The notes under the pieces: generated by a model
Seen by the model: the letters and a program-made list of their open reading frames with translations, nothing else
Database searches by the model: none
What the model was told of the DNA's origin: nothing
From: Bacteroidota bacterium
Lineage (GTDB): Bacteria > Bacteroidota > Bacteroidia > Flavobacteriales > Flavobacteriaceae
DNA length: 64,000 nucleotides
Direction: 5' to 3'
Assembly (NCBI GenBank): GCA_024279425.1
Contig: JAJRRO010000133.1
Coordinates: 136,773 to 200,772 of the forward strand
In this document: piece after piece, positions 45,046-54,528 of the stretch
How the letters are laid out: each line of letters begins with the position of its first letter
Position numbering within the stretch: position 1 is the first letter of the stretch
Program-made: the position numbers and the translations under genes

Positions 45046-45432
45046 ATGAGAATTGAACATTTAGCCATTTGGGTAAAAGACCTGGAATCGATGAGAAAAT
45101 TTTACGTAACTCATTTTGGAGCTAAATCAGGAAATAAATACCATAATCCCACTAAAAATTTCACTTCCTATTTTTTGAGTTTTGAGGATGGCCCAAGATT
45201 GGAATTAATGCACCGACCTGATGTGGCCAAAAAATCTAAAGGTAGCGATGAATATATCGGTATTGTTCATTTTGCGATTGCCGTAGGCTCTAAGGAAAAA
45301 GTAAATGGGTTGACCGAAAACTTAAGAAATACCGGATTCGAGATTATTGGGGAACCACGAACTACCGGTGATGGTTATTATGAGAGTGTGGTTTTAGATC
45401 CTGAACAAAACAAGATAGAAATCACGATTTAA
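45046..45432 (+). CDS. VOC-family (glyoxalase-like) protein
   Basis: 128 residues with one vicinal-oxygen-chelate fold: MRIEHLAIWVKDLESMRKFY, LELMHRP, IGIVHFAIAVGSKEKV and DPEQNKIEIT. Metal-ligand positions His5, Glu65-like and His89-like are plausible. Function within this broad family, from lyases to antibiotic binding, is open. It is 23 bases after recJ, likely cotranscribed. Confidence 0.85.
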   Translation: MRIEHLAIWVKDLESMRKFYVTHFGAKSGNKYHNPTKNFTSYFLSFEDGPRLELMHRPDVAKKSKGSDEYIGIVHFAIAVGSKEKVNGLTENLRNTGFEIIGEPRTTGDGYYESVVLDPEQNKIEITI

Positions 45433-45459
45433 CTTCTAAACTATCGCAAATTAGCTTAC

Positions 45460-46719
45460 ATGGATCCATACGCGGCCTTAAGATATAAAGAATTCAATAT
45501 TTTTTTAGGTGCTCGTTTTGCCATGGTCTTTGCTTGGGGCATGCAGTTTATAGTTATTGAATGGCAGGTGTATTCATTAACGAAAGACCCATTATCTCTT
45601 GGGATAATTGGACTTATGGAAGTTGTTCCTGCAGTTTCTATAGCTTTGTTCGCGGGGCACATCGTAGATCAGAATGAAAAGCGAAACCTGTTGGTAAAAT
45701 GCCTGCTGGGATTTTCAGTTATTAGCCTCGGTCTGTTCTTTATTAGTTGGCCAGACCTATCTAATCAAGTTTCACCCAATGCAATACTTTGGTCTATATA
45801 TACTTTGGTTTTTCTAGGAGGAATTGTCAGGGCTTTTTTAGGCCCGACTGTTTTCTCTTTAATTGCTTTGATAGTCCCAAAAAAGCTATATCCCAATGCC
45901 GCTACATGGAGTAGTACAACTTGGCAATTGGCATCGGTTTTAGGGCCTGCAGTTGCAGGAATTTCAATTGGTCTGATAGGGGTGCATTGGTCAATGTGTG
46001 TTATTTTCATGGTTACATTAATTGCCCTATTTGGGATTTTGAAAATTTCAAGGAAACCAATATTGAACCCTAAATTAGGAGAACCAATTTTTCAAAGTTT
46101 AAAGGAAGGGATTCAATATGTATACAACACAAAGGCCATTTTTGGGGCGCTTACCCTGGATATGATTGCCGTTCTATTTGGTGGAGCCGTGGCACTTTTA
46201 CCCATATTTGCCCAGGATATTTTACATGTTGGGGCAGAAGGATTTGGCGTTTTAAGGGCGGCACCTGCGGTGGGAGCCGCAATGACCATGCTGGGTTCAA
46301 CCCGATTCCCATTGCATAAATTTGCAGGCAAAAAATTACTATTATCGATTTTTGCTTTTGGATTATGTATGATTGTGTTCGGACTTTCTACTTCGTTTTG
46401 GCTGTCGGTGGCCGCCTTATTTGTAAGTGGAGCGGTTGACGGGATTTCAATGATTATTCGCCAGACGATTTTACAATTAAAAACACCTGATCATATGCGG
46501 GGTCGAGTGGCATCGGTAAACTCAATGTTTGTTGGATCTTCAAATGAACTTGGGGCTTTTGAAAGTGGTGTTACGGCCAAGTTAATGGGAACGGTCACGG
46601 CTGTCGTCTTTGGCGGGTGTATGACCATATGTACGGTTGGTGTAACCGCAATTGCAATACCATCGTTTAGAAGATTGGATTTAAGAAAGGATATTGCATT
46701 ACATGAAGTATCTAATTGA
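45460..46719 (+). CDS. MFS transporter
   Basis: 419 residues with about 12 membrane helices. The start YAALRYKEFNIFLGARFAM and the loop GHIVDQNEKRNLLVKCLLG (motif A-like) resemble EntS-type exporters. It probably expels a small compound. It overlaps the convergent LpxH-like gene by eight bases at the stop codons. Confidence 0.88.
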   Translation: MDPYAALRYKEFNIFLGARFAMVFAWGMQFIVIEWQVYSLTKDPLSLGIIGLMEVVPAVSIALFAGHIVDQNEKRNLLVKCLLGFSVISLGLFFISWPDLSNQVSPNAILWSIYTLVFLGGIVRAFLGPTVFSLIALIVPKKLYPNAATWSSTTWQLASVLGPAVAGISIGLIGVHWSMCVIFMVTLIALFGILKISRKPILNPKLGEPIFQSLKEGIQYVYNTKAIFGALTLDMIAVLFGGAVALLPIFAQDILHVGAEGFGVLRAAPAVGAAMTMLGSTRFPLHKFAGKKLLLSIFAFGLCMIVFGLSTSFWLSVAALFVSGAVDGISMIIRQTILQLKTPDHMRGRVASVNSMFVGSSNELGAFESGVTAKLMGTVTAVVFGGCMTICTVGVTAIAIPSFRRLDLRKDIALHEVSN

Positions 46720-47482
46720 CTAAGAATTTCCTCAATAATAAAGTTTCACCATCGAATTCACCATAGGTATAATACGAAATCCAATCGCCAAGATTGACAT
46801 AGGTCGATTTTCCATTCAAATCAATTTCCAAAGGGAGGTGTCGGTGTCCAAAAACAAAATAGTCATAATGCTGTTTTTCGAGCTTGCGTTTGGAGTATTG
46901 AACGAGCCATTCTTGATCTTCCCCTAAAAATTTGATATCCTCATCACCGGAAATCAGCTTATTTTTTACCGAAAGATATTGAGCCAGTTTAACCCCCAGA
47001 TCCGGATGTATCCATCTGTAAAGCCATTTGGACAAAGGATTGGTAAATACCTTTTTCATGCGCTTGTATCCTTTATCCCCAGGCCCCAGGCCATCACCAT
47101 GTCCAATTAAGAAAGAGGAAGTATTAATAGTAAATTGTTGGGGTTTATGAAATACCGGAATGTTCAATTCCTCCTCAAAATAGCCGTTCATCCAAAGGTC
47201 GTGGTTACCCACAAAGTAGTAGATAGGTATACCCGCATCTGTGAGTTCTGCCAATTTGCCCAAGGTCCGAGTGAAACCCTTGGGGACAACAGTTTTATAT
47301 TCAAACCAAAAATCGAAGAGGTCACCCAATAAAAAAATGGCCGCTGCATTCGGTTTTATTTCCTCTAACCAGGCTACAAATCTTTTTTCCCGAGGTTGAC
47401 TTTCCTCCATAGTCGGTGCTCCCAAATGGTTATCGCTGGCGAAGTATATTTTTTTACCTGCTGGAATGTTGATGGATTTCAT
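46712..47482 (-). CDS. UDP-2,3-diacylglucosamine diphosphatase (LpxH-like)
   Basis: 256 residues. Calcineurin-like metal motifs: FASDNHLGAPTMEES, FLLGDLFDFWFEYK, YFVGNHDLWMNGYF, IGHGDGLGPGD and FGHRHLPLEIDL. It should cut UDP-diacylglucosamine to lipid X in lipid A synthesis at the membrane. Bacteroidota use LpxH or its relatives for this step; the assignment is by motif. Confidence 0.9.
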   Translation of the reverse strand: MKSINIPAGKKIYFASDNHLGAPTMEESQPREKRFVAWLEEIKPNAAAIFLLGDLFDFWFEYKTVVPKGFTRTLGKLAELTDAGIPIYYFVGNHDLWMNGYFEEELNIPVFHKPQQFTINTSSFLIGHGDGLGPGDKGYKRMKKVFTNPLSKWLYRWIHPDLGVKLAQYLSVKNKLISGDEDIKFLGEDQEWLVQYSKRKLEKQHYDYFVFGHRHLPLEIDLNGKSTYVNLGDWISYYTYGEFDGETLLLRKFLVN

Positions 47483-47515
47483 TAACTGTAAATATAAGAA
47501 AAAGCCATTGCCTAT

Positions 47516-47965
47516 TTAATTGTCTGAAGCGTACCACTCGGCAAATGAGGTTTGTGTCTCTTGAAGTTTTAAGGAATGCAATTCGATATTATTAGGAAGT
47601 CTGGCCTTAATTTTTGCCGCAAAATCTATGACCATGTTTTCACTGGTGGGTTGATAATCTGCTAAAATCACTTTGTGCCCCCTATCACTCAATTCTTTTG
47701 CCAATTCAACATGTGGCGTATCTTTGTTAAATACAGTGGCATGATCAAACGGATTCACAATTTCCTCTTTCACAATCTTCTTCAAATCGCCAAAATCTAT
47801 CACCATACCTAATTTAACGTGTTGGGTATCTGTAATTGGCGTCCCAACTACAGTAACGGAAAGCTTATAGCTATGCCCATGTACGTTTCTACACTTACCA
47901 TCATAACCATATAGGGCATGGCCCGTTTCGAAAGTAAATTGTTTAGTGATTCGAATATTATTCAT
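47516..47965 (-). CDS. 6-pyruvoyl-tetrahydropterin synthase/QueD-like
   Basis: 149 residues. Zinc His residues and the catalytic Cys lie in FETGHALYGYDGKCRNVHGH, with HGHSYKLSVTVVG; DFGDLKKIVKEEIV and the catalytic Glu region LQETQTSFAEW follow. It most likely makes 6-carboxy-tetrahydropterin for queuosine. A -7-like element lies just upstream, and the LpxH-like gene starts 33 bases downstream. Confidence 0.9.
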   Translation of the reverse strand: MNNIRITKQFTFETGHALYGYDGKCRNVHGHSYKLSVTVVGTPITDTQHVKLGMVIDFGDLKKIVKEEIVNPFDHATVFNKDTPHVELAKELSDRGHKVILADYQPTSENMVIDFAAKIKARLPNNIELHSLKLQETQTSFAEWYASDN

Positions 47966-47982
47966 GAATGTGTGTTAGTTTG

Positions 47983-47990
47983 CAAAGATA
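47983..47990 (-). promoter_or_regulatory. Candidate -7 element for the QueD-like gene
   Basis: Minus-strand TATCTTTG, an exact TAnnTTTG, 17 bases before the start codon. No TTG is at the usual distance, so it is only half supported. Confidence 0.45.
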
Positions 47991-48032
47991 GATATTCTTT
48001 AAAACAGACGCATATCAATAGGTACAAATGAA

Positions 48033-49244
48033 TCAATCCGCAGCTACTATGGGCTGCGTCCATGCCATTTCATAGATTAAATCTTCAATGGGATTGTCCT
48101 GCTTTTTGGACGATGTGATTTTACAACGTACAAATAACAGGTCTTTAGGCATCTTAAATTTGGCTTTTGGGCCTTGTACCGATTTTAAGACCCGCGTTTC
48201 AGATTCTCCTTTCAAGCAACCGACAAATTCTATGGTAAAGAGAGTTCCAGGTTCTGTAATCACTTCGACAAATAGTTTGTCCTTGGTGCTTTTTACCTCC
48301 TTAAGTTGAACTCCAGTACTGGAATAAAAATTACCGGACTCCAACGACGAGATTAAAGATGCGGCTGAAAGTGTATCGGCTTGGACCATAACCCAGCCTC
48401 TACCGGCATTACTCCATTTGGAGTCCTTTCTATGATAATGATGGGAATCATCCGTAGCAAGGCCATACATAATCGGTTTATTGTTTTCAAGATAGGAGAT
48501 GTTGATCAAATCCCACATATTTTCAGTTGATATGTGGATGGAATCGCCCATATTATGCACCTTTGGATGTCCGTTATAGACCTCAAAAAAGCGTTCTCCT
48601 TTTAAAGCGATCATGTCTTCCAAGGCAATACCATACCCAAAATTCGGATGGTTGACATGGGGAAACATCGGGGTTCCTGTTTCTTCCCTCTGTTTGAGTA
48701 CTTGGTTTAGATTGTTTTGAAGCACTTCAACGACACTTCCTCCGCCCTGGGGATCTATTTTCCGCTCCAGATTGGTGGCATTCATATGTAAGGGTTTGTC
48801 TCCAAAAGCATCTGTAATCTCTTCAGATTGAATGACCAAAAATTTGCCAGCTTCCTCAAACCGACTTCTGTATTCATCGTATGTCTTGAGTTTTACCAGA
48901 GTTTTGCCCGAATCGATTTTATGTTCCACCCAGTCAGAGCCATAGGTGTCCAAGTAATTTTTAAAGGCATTTTGGTATATGGAATCTTTTTTGATTTTAA
49001 CCCACTTTTCCCCTTCGGCCAGCGTGTTATGATCCGTCAGGGCTAAAAATTGATACCCCTTGGACTTGTACCAATCCATGATTACTTCGGGAAACTCATC
49101 TCCATCACTCCAATAAGAATGGGTATGCAGGTTTCCCTTATACCATTTTTTTTCAAGAGCAATCTTGTTGTCTGTAGTATTTTGTTTGCAGCTTGCCAAA
49201 ATTGCAACAGAGAGTAGGACCAGAATGATTTTTGGATTATTCAT
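48033..49244 (-). CDS. PHP-domain lipoprotein (secreted metal-dependent hydrolase)
   Basis: 403 residues from the ATG at 49244 (MNNPKIILVLLSVAILASC, lipobox Cys19); the open frame extends to 49307 but that part has no signal features. The PHP motifs are GNLHTHSYWSDGDEF, LALTDHNTL and, further on, PHVNHPNFGYG and GLATDDSHHYH. It acts outside the cytoplasm, probably as a phosphoesterase. About 100 residues of beta-rich C-terminus follow. Confidence 0.85.
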   Translation of the reverse strand: MNNPKIILVLLSVAILASCKQNTTDNKIALEKKWYKGNLHTHSYWSDGDEFPEVIMDWYKSKGYQFLALTDHNTLAEGEKWVKIKKDSIYQNAFKNYLDTYGSDWVEHKIDSGKTLVKLKTYDEYRSRFEEAGKFLVIQSEEITDAFGDKPLHMNATNLERKIDPQGGGSVVEVLQNNLNQVLKQREETGTPMFPHVNHPNFGYGIALEDMIALKGERFFEVYNGHPKVHNMGDSIHISTENMWDLINISYLENNKPIMYGLATDDSHHYHRKDSKWSNAGRGWVMVQADTLSAASLISSLESGNFYSSTGVQLKEVKSTKDKLFVEVITEPGTLFTIEFVGCLKGESETRVLKSVQGPKAKFKMPKDLLFVRCKITSSKKQDNPIEDLIYEMAWTQPIVAAD

Positions 49245-49345
49245 TATTTTTAATCTTATGTGATTTCGAAAAGTACGAAAATTAGGAATATCCCCTAAGA
49301 TTAACATTAACCCTTTTTGTGAAATGCTTTTGCTGGAATATTAGT

Positions 49346-49777
49346 CTACTCTATAATGATGTCCAAATCACCAGAAACAAGTAGTACATGGCAACAATCG
49401 GCACCGACCTTGTAGTTTTCAGACACGACCTCGGAATCCCCAATAAATCCCTTGAACACAATTTCCACTACTCCATTTTGGAATCTCCCTGAAAATTCAT
49501 CTCCAAAAAGAGGATAGGTACCATTATTTCTGAAAAGTTCCAATTCTTCATTGGAGACTTCCCGCGTAATATCCTCTTGCGTGCCCAAAATTGTGACTTC
49601 AAAGCGATCTAAGGGTATCGCTACTCCCGACCCGTCTTTGACAGAAACATTGATGGTGACAAATTGTTCTGTACATGCTATATCGGAACAGTCCATAGTA
49701 GGATTATCAAGATTAACACAGGATACAAATAGTGCTAAAAATAAAATTGATTGCGTAAATAAAATCTTTCTTGGCAT
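49346..49777 (-). CDS. Hypothetical lipoprotein
   Basis: 143 residues with a lipoprotein signal (LFLALFVSC, Cys20). The mature part is beta-rich and acidic with several cysteines (DCSDIACTEQF near the start, GADCCHVLLV near the end). No domain is recognised. Related short lipoproteins of unknown function are common in flavobacteria. It stands alone. Confidence 0.7.
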   Translation of the reverse strand: MPRKILFTQSILFLALFVSCVNLDNPTMDCSDIACTEQFVTINVSVKDGSGVAIPLDRFEVTILGTQEDITREVSNEELELFRNNGTYPLFGDEFSGRFQNGVVEIVFKGFIGDSEVVSENYKVGADCCHVLLVSGDLDIIIE

Positions 49778-49984
49778 CTTAGTAGGATTAAAATAGTATT
49801 GAAAAGACGTAAGATATCTCCAAGGTTGCGTGACCGAAGCTCCAAAAAAATGTTAAAAAAGATGATATGGGCTTAATTTGAGGTGAAAAATTCATCCCAA
49901 ACTACGAACCGGCCTATTTTTGATACACGTTTGGCCACTTCCATCACCCTTAATTTTACCAGTTTTTGGATGTCATAGTAATGG

Positions 49985-50098
49985 CTATCGCTTAAATTTC
50001 CTTTTATTTCGCACTTTATTTACGACGTAGATGATTACAACAAAAAGAGCCAAAACGGGAAAGACCAAATCGCTGTTTAAATAATTAAGAATATCCAT
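49985..50098 (-). CDS. Small membrane protein (37 aa) behind enoyl-CoA hydratase
   Basis: The frame reads MDILNYLNSDLVFPVLALFV then VIIYVVNKVRNKRKFKR: one membrane helix with a strongly basic C-terminal tail, giving a clear cytoplasmic-tail topology. It starts three bases after the enoyl-CoA hydratase stop on the same strand, so it is almost certainly cotranscribed. Too short for usual gene calling. Confidence 0.55.
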   Translation of the reverse strand: MDILNYLNSDLVFPVLALFVVIIYVVNKVRNKRKFKR

Positions 50099-50101
50099 AA
50101 G

Positions 50102-50869
50102 TTACTTATTAAATTTTGAAAGTGCATTTTTTGTGAATTCGGAAAGCACCAAGGCTCCTGTAATGGCTGCACGTTCGCTTAAAAGCTGGTTCCAATGATC
50201 AGTACCTTCCCAAAGAACATTTTTCCACTCTTGGAGTGCTTCAGGGTTGTAGGAAGACAACTTTTGGGCAAATAATTCAAGTTCATCGTCCAAGTCTTTT
50301 ATAGAATCGAAAACCTTGGCAAACAATCCTTTTTCTTTAGCCCAATAGGCATTTTTCCATTCGGTGGGTGAAAGGGACATTTCGGCTAACGCGGCCTTGC
50401 CAATTTTTCGCTCAACAGCAGGGGCGATAACCAATGGTGCAATCCCAATGGAAAGTTCTGAAAGTCGTACGGATGCATTTTCGGATGCAAAAACATAATC
50501 ACATGCCGCTGCCAAACCAACGCCTCCCCCAACCGTTTTTCCTTGCACACGACCGATAATCAACTTTTTACAATTTCGCATGGCATTGATAACATTGGCA
50601 AAACCACTGAAGAAAACCTTTCCCTCCTCTAAATTTTTGATGGACATTAATTCTTTGAAAGAGGCTCCTCCGCAAAAGGCCCGATCACCCTCAGATTTTA
50701 AGACTATCACAGCGATGTTGTTATTCTCGGAGAGTTTGTTCAATTCATCGGTTAGGCGATCAAGAAGTTCGGCGACAAAAGAATTGCTTGCAGGATGTCC
50801 AAACTCAACTGTAGCAACTTTGTTTTCAATTTTGGTATAAAGGCTTCCATTTTCCCTACTAGTGCCCAT
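50102..50869 (-). CDS. Enoyl-CoA hydratase/isomerase family protein
   Basis: 255 residues. The crotonase oxyanion elements are DRAFCGGASFKELM and GKTVGGGVGLAAACDY. The usual catalytic Glu region reads RLSELSIGIAPLVIAP. Substrate and pathway are uncertain since no beta-oxidation genes lie nearby. The N-terminus SLYTKIENKVATVEF is typical. It follows the MATE gene on the same strand with a 21-base gap. Confidence 0.88.
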   Translation of the reverse strand: MGTSRENGSLYTKIENKVATVEFGHPASNSFVAELLDRLTDELNKLSENNNIAVIVLKSEGDRAFCGGASFKELMSIKNLEEGKVFFSGFANVINAMRNCKKLIIGRVQGKTVGGGVGLAAACDYVFASENASVRLSELSIGIAPLVIAPAVERKIGKAALAEMSLSPTEWKNAYWAKEKGLFAKVFDSIKDLDDELELFAQKLSSYNPEALQEWKNVLWEGTDHWNQLLSERAAITGALVLSEFTKNALSKFNK

Positions 50870-50890
50870 GCATTACTATTTTATCCAAAA

Positions 50891-52225
50891 TTAAGTGTTT
50901 TGTAATAACGGGCGAAACTTTCTTCGAAACTTCCAGACCAGTGCCGTACCGCGAATGGTCATCCAAACGGTAAGCGCTATCCATATACCGTATAACCCCC
51001 AATTGGCAAATTTGGTTAGGAACAAAGTTGGAACAAATCCTAAAAATGTAGCGGTAAGCAATACATTTCTAAGGTATTTCATTTCACCGAGGCCTTTAAA
51101 CAGTCCATCAAAAACAAAGGCAAGGGTATTCATGGGCAGGCCGAGAATCAAGATAAAAAAGACGGCATAAAAGGTATGGAGTACTTCGGGCTCATTGGAA
51201 AACACTTGGCCAATAGACTTATAAAAAGTGAATCCAAGAATCATTAAAAAGAGACTTACAACTGCGCCATAGAGGATTATTTTTTTAGCCAATTTCCAAA
51301 GTCCATTGTAATCTTTTGCACCGAAAAGACGCCCTCCGATAATATTACCGGCTGCCCCATAACCATCGATAAAAAAGGCGCTAAAAAGCCAAAGATTTAT
51401 AGCAATGGTATGTGCGCCAATATATTTGTCGCCCAAAGCCGTAGCTTCCCGGACCGCCAAGATAAGGGCCACGTTCAGGGAAACCGCTCTAACGAATAAA
51501 TTAAGGCTCATTATGACCAGCCTTTTCAACTCTTTATGTACCGGAAACTTTATTTTTAAACTAATATCGGTTTTGGCAATAAGTAATATAAAGGCCATTA
51601 CCGCCATTACACCTTGGGAAATCAGACTCGCCCAGGCAGCCCCTTCTAAATACATGGCTTCAAGAACCCCTTCGATGCCGTAAACGAACATAAAATCGAG
51701 TACAATGTTCAACAAGGCCCCGACAATAGCAATCAACATAGGGTAGTAAGTGTTTTGTAGACCTCTAAAGATTCCCATGACCGCAAAAACAAAAAGTGTT
51801 AAGGGAAAGCCCCAAACCCTTATGGAATAATAGGAAATACAATAGTCAAGAATTTTCCCTGAAGCATTCATGAATTGGAAGATCTCTTCAACAATGAAAA
51901 TTGTCGAAAGTAAAATCAGAATGCTCAAAAAAATGTTCAAGAATATGGCTTGTGCCGGTAGGGAATTGACCTCATCGAGTTTTCCAGCTCCTAAATATTG
52001 CGATATTATGGCGGAAATGGCACTTCTTGTTTGACCCAAAATCCAAATAAGCATGGACAAAAAAGAACCAACGATTCCGGCCGCTGCCAAAGATTCTAAA
52101 CCATCAACGGGAATATTGCCGACAATCGCCGTATCTGTAATTGAAAGAATAGGCTCGGCTATCCCCGCAATTGTTGCAGGTATGGCCAATTTATTGATGG
52201 TTTTAAAACTTATTACTGTCTTCAA
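50891..52225 (-). CDS. MATE-family efflux transporter (DinF-like)
   Basis: 444 residues, 12 membrane helices. The two half repeats start KLAIPATIAGIAEPILSITD and LFVRAVSLNVALILA. The DinF-like MATE proteins exchange cations for drugs or metabolites. It lies 16 bases after the GNAT gene on the minus strand and leads into the enoyl-CoA hydratase gene. Confidence 0.92.
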   Translation of the reverse strand: MKTVISFKTINKLAIPATIAGIAEPILSITDTAIVGNIPVDGLESLAAAGIVGSFLSMLIWILGQTRSAISAIISQYLGAGKLDEVNSLPAQAIFLNIFLSILILLSTIFIVEEIFQFMNASGKILDYCISYYSIRVWGFPLTLFVFAVMGIFRGLQNTYYPMLIAIVGALLNIVLDFMFVYGIEGVLEAMYLEGAAWASLISQGVMAVMAFILLIAKTDISLKIKFPVHKELKRLVIMSLNLFVRAVSLNVALILAVREATALGDKYIGAHTIAINLWLFSAFFIDGYGAAGNIIGGRLFGAKDYNGLWKLAKKIILYGAVVSLFLMILGFTFYKSIGQVFSNEPEVLHTFYAVFFILILGLPMNTLAFVFDGLFKGLGEMKYLRNVLLTATFLGFVPTLFLTKFANWGLYGIWIALTVWMTIRGTALVWKFRRKFRPLLQNT

Positions 52226-52241
52226 GGAACCTATAGGGAGT

Positions 52242-52742
52242 TTATAATACTAATTCATAACAATGGAAGGGATGTTTGCTTTGTTTGGGAAAGTAAATAT
52301 TGCCAAGCTTATGGTATCCCCTAGTTTTATAGAATATTTGATTGCGTTTATTTAGGCTAAAGGTATCTAAACGGATAGAGGAAAATTTATTTTCCTTGGC
52401 ATATTGTTCGGCGAAATCCATCAAATTTTGTGCATAGCCCTTTCCTTGTTGATCAGGGCGTATGGAAAGTCTATGGATATATATGTTTTTTGAATTGGCA
52501 GTGAGCCATTGAATAGGTCGGTATTCATCATCCATTAAGGTTGTGATCACTATTGTGCCTATAATCAATTCCTTTTTTTCGAGAACAAACAATTCTGAGC
52601 GCGCTATGTCATTTTCAAAGGCTTCTTTGGAGGGATATTCTTCGTTCCATTGCTGAATTCCATTTTTGATCATATGAAATGCACAAGCTCTGGTCAAATT
52701 TAGGATATCACCAATTTCCGATATCTTTGCACGACGAATCAT
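52242..52742 (-). CDS. GNAT-family N-acetyltransferase
   Basis: 166 residues. The acetyl-CoA loop is RLSIRPDQQGKGYAQNLM and the fold is complete (MIRRAKISEIGDILNL at the start, RLDTFSLNKRNQIFYKTRGY toward the end). The acceptor is unknown. First in a GNAT-MATE-enoyl hydratase run; divergent from the universal stress gene. Confidence 0.9.
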   Translation of the reverse strand: MIRRAKISEIGDILNLTRACAFHMIKNGIQQWNEEYPSKEAFENDIARSELFVLEKKELIIGTIVITTLMDDEYRPIQWLTANSKNIYIHRLSIRPDQQGKGYAQNLMDFAEQYAKENKFSSIRLDTFSLNKRNQIFYKTRGYHKLGNIYFPKQSKHPFHCYELVL

Positions 52743-52794
52743 AATAGGATTTAAATTAATTGTAAATTTAAAGTATTAATCAACAATTACAGAA

Positions 52795-53592
52795 ATGATA
52801 AATATCCTTGTTCCCATTGGCACTTCGCCCAACGCAAATGAAACCTTGCAATATGCGATTGATTTTGCATCTGATTTTGCATCGAACATTTATGTAATGG
52901 AGGTATTCAGCGTAAGCGCAAAAGCAGGTAGTTTGGTGAATATCTCCGATAAAATTGCCAAAAGTAGTAAGGAGCATTTAAGGAGCGTGATCAATCAGGT
53001 TGATTCTAAAAAGGTTGAAATAAAAATCGCAACGTATAATGGTGATTTGATTGATGGAATAAAAGAAATTGATAAAGAACTTGGTATAGACATAATTATT
53101 CTTGCCCCGAGAAGCAACGATATTAAAGAAGAACTCTATTTGGGAAATACTTCGGGAAGAATAATCAAAAGAACGGATATACCTGCGTTAATCGTTCCTA
53201 AAGGGACTAAATATGACGCATACAAGAGTATTTTAACTGCCTTTAAATCGGGTGTTCTAAAAAGAAATAGAATTTTAGACCCCCTTGTAGCCATTCAAAA
53301 GAAGCATAAATCAAAAGTTGACCTCCTCTTGGTCAAAACTCCGGGTTATACCGATGATGATTTGAAGGTGAACACGGCCTTAATGACCTTATGTTCCCAG
53401 CTAACCCTTACGGAAAACCCAACAACCTATTTGGGGGTTATGGAACATTTTCAATCAAAACACCCGGATTTATTATGCGTTTTTAGAAGAAAAAGAGGTT
53501 TTTTCAAAAATTTGTGGGAAAAGAACACTGTGCTTAAATCCGAATTTTCTGTGCCAATTCCGGTCTTGGTGTTAAGTGTAAAAAAGGACTGA
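52795..53592 (+). CDS. Universal stress protein (tandem UspA domains)
   Basis: 265 residues. The first Usp domain (1-140) has ILVPIGTSPNANETLQYAID and the C-terminal nucleotide-loop-like GNTSGRIIKRTDIPALIVP. The second half is diverged (YKSILTAFKSGVLKR...). Cytosolic. Role in stress or low-energy survival is family knowledge. Confidence 0.87.
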   Translation: MINILVPIGTSPNANETLQYAIDFASDFASNIYVMEVFSVSAKAGSLVNISDKIAKSSKEHLRSVINQVDSKKVEIKIATYNGDLIDGIKEIDKELGIDIIILAPRSNDIKEELYLGNTSGRIIKRTDIPALIVPKGTKYDAYKSILTAFKSGVLKRNRILDPLVAIQKKHKSKVDLLLVKTPGYTDDDLKVNTALMTLCSQLTLTENPTTYLGVMEHFQSKHPDLLCVFRRKRGFFKNLWEKNTVLKSEFSVPIPVLVLSVKKD

Positions 53593-53768
53593 ACAAAAAA
53601 AATCCGAATTAGTTAAGGGTATCTCCTTTTTTCTACGTCGCATGGGTGTAAATTAAAGTATGGGTCAATTTAGTATTGATAATTGCTTTGATTCAATAAA
53701 ATCAAAAGGTCTTAAGTTGAGTTATCTTTATGTAATTTCAAAGTTAGACTTCTTACATTAATATCTGA
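53593..53768. other. Leader region of the TonB operon
   Basis: 176 bases without a gene. It contains an imperfect inverted repeat TTTGATT/AATCAAA at about 53688-53706 and a near -7 element TATCTTTA about 40 bases before the start at 53769. The promoter of the operon should be here. Confidence 0.35.
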
Positions 53769-54506
53769 ATGAATAATTTTTGTCATAAATCACTCCTTTT
53801 CCTATCAATTTTTCTTTGTCTTGGATTGGTTTCTTATGCACAGCCTGTCTCTGTTATGGACAATATTACCCACCATGTGTATGATGGACTGGTAAGTAGT
53901 GAAAACACTGGCCTCTATAATGGCACTGGATTTAAGGACCGATTCTTGGATTCGTGGGATGACAGTCATATTTATCTGGATTCTTCCGTATTTATAAGCG
54001 GCACCTTGGTATACAACAATCAGTTATACACAAGTGTTTCAATGAAATATGATCTTTATGGGGACAATGTAATAATTAGGTCCAATGATCATTTAAGTAG
54101 TTTTCAGGTTGAATTGATAGCACAAAATATTTCTGGTTTCACTATCAATAACCGTGATTTCACCAAGTTGATCGACGCATGGTCTGAGCTAGAAGGCAAT
54201 GGTTTTTTTGAGGTCGCAACACTGGGAAAAGTGGTCTCCCTGTACATTAAGCACGTAAAAAAGAGAAAAAAGGAAACGATAAATAATGTTCTTCAGTATA
54301 GTTTTCTCAAGGATAATCATTATGTGTTTCTTTATAATGATGCATATCACATCATATACAACATTAAGGATTTTAAAGAGGTCGTTCCGGATACATACAA
54401 GCAGATTCGAGATTTCAAAAAGCAAAACAAACGTCTATATAAAACCGATCCTGACAGTTTCATGATAGCTCTTGTAAAATATCTGGATGAAAACCAAAAT
54501 TTATAA
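53769..54506 (+). CDS. Secreted protein of unknown function, first gene of TonB/DUF4249 operon
   Basis: 245 residues with a Sec signal (SLLFLSIFLCLGLVSYAQ). The mature part has beta-rich character with a conserved-looking pattern (YNGTGFKDRFLDSWDD, LYGDNVIIRS) and a Lys-rich C-terminal helix. No domain is recognised. The stop overlaps the reading frame of the TonB receptor and lies 23 bases before its likely ATG, so the two are cotranscribed. Its place suggests a periplasmic or surface partner of the receptor. Confidence 0.7.
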   Translation: MNNFCHKSLLFLSIFLCLGLVSYAQPVSVMDNITHHVYDGLVSSENTGLYNGTGFKDRFLDSWDDSHIYLDSSVFISGTLVYNNQLYTSVSMKYDLYGDNVIIRSNDHLSSFQVELIAQNISGFTINNRDFTKLIDAWSELEGNGFFEVATLGKVVSLYIKHVKKRKKETINNVLQYSFLKDNHYVFLYNDAYHIIYNIKDFKEVVPDTYKQIRDFKKQNKRLYKTDPDSFMIALVKYLDENQNL

Positions 54507-54528
54507 TCCGTTGCCTTTAAAAACTTTC

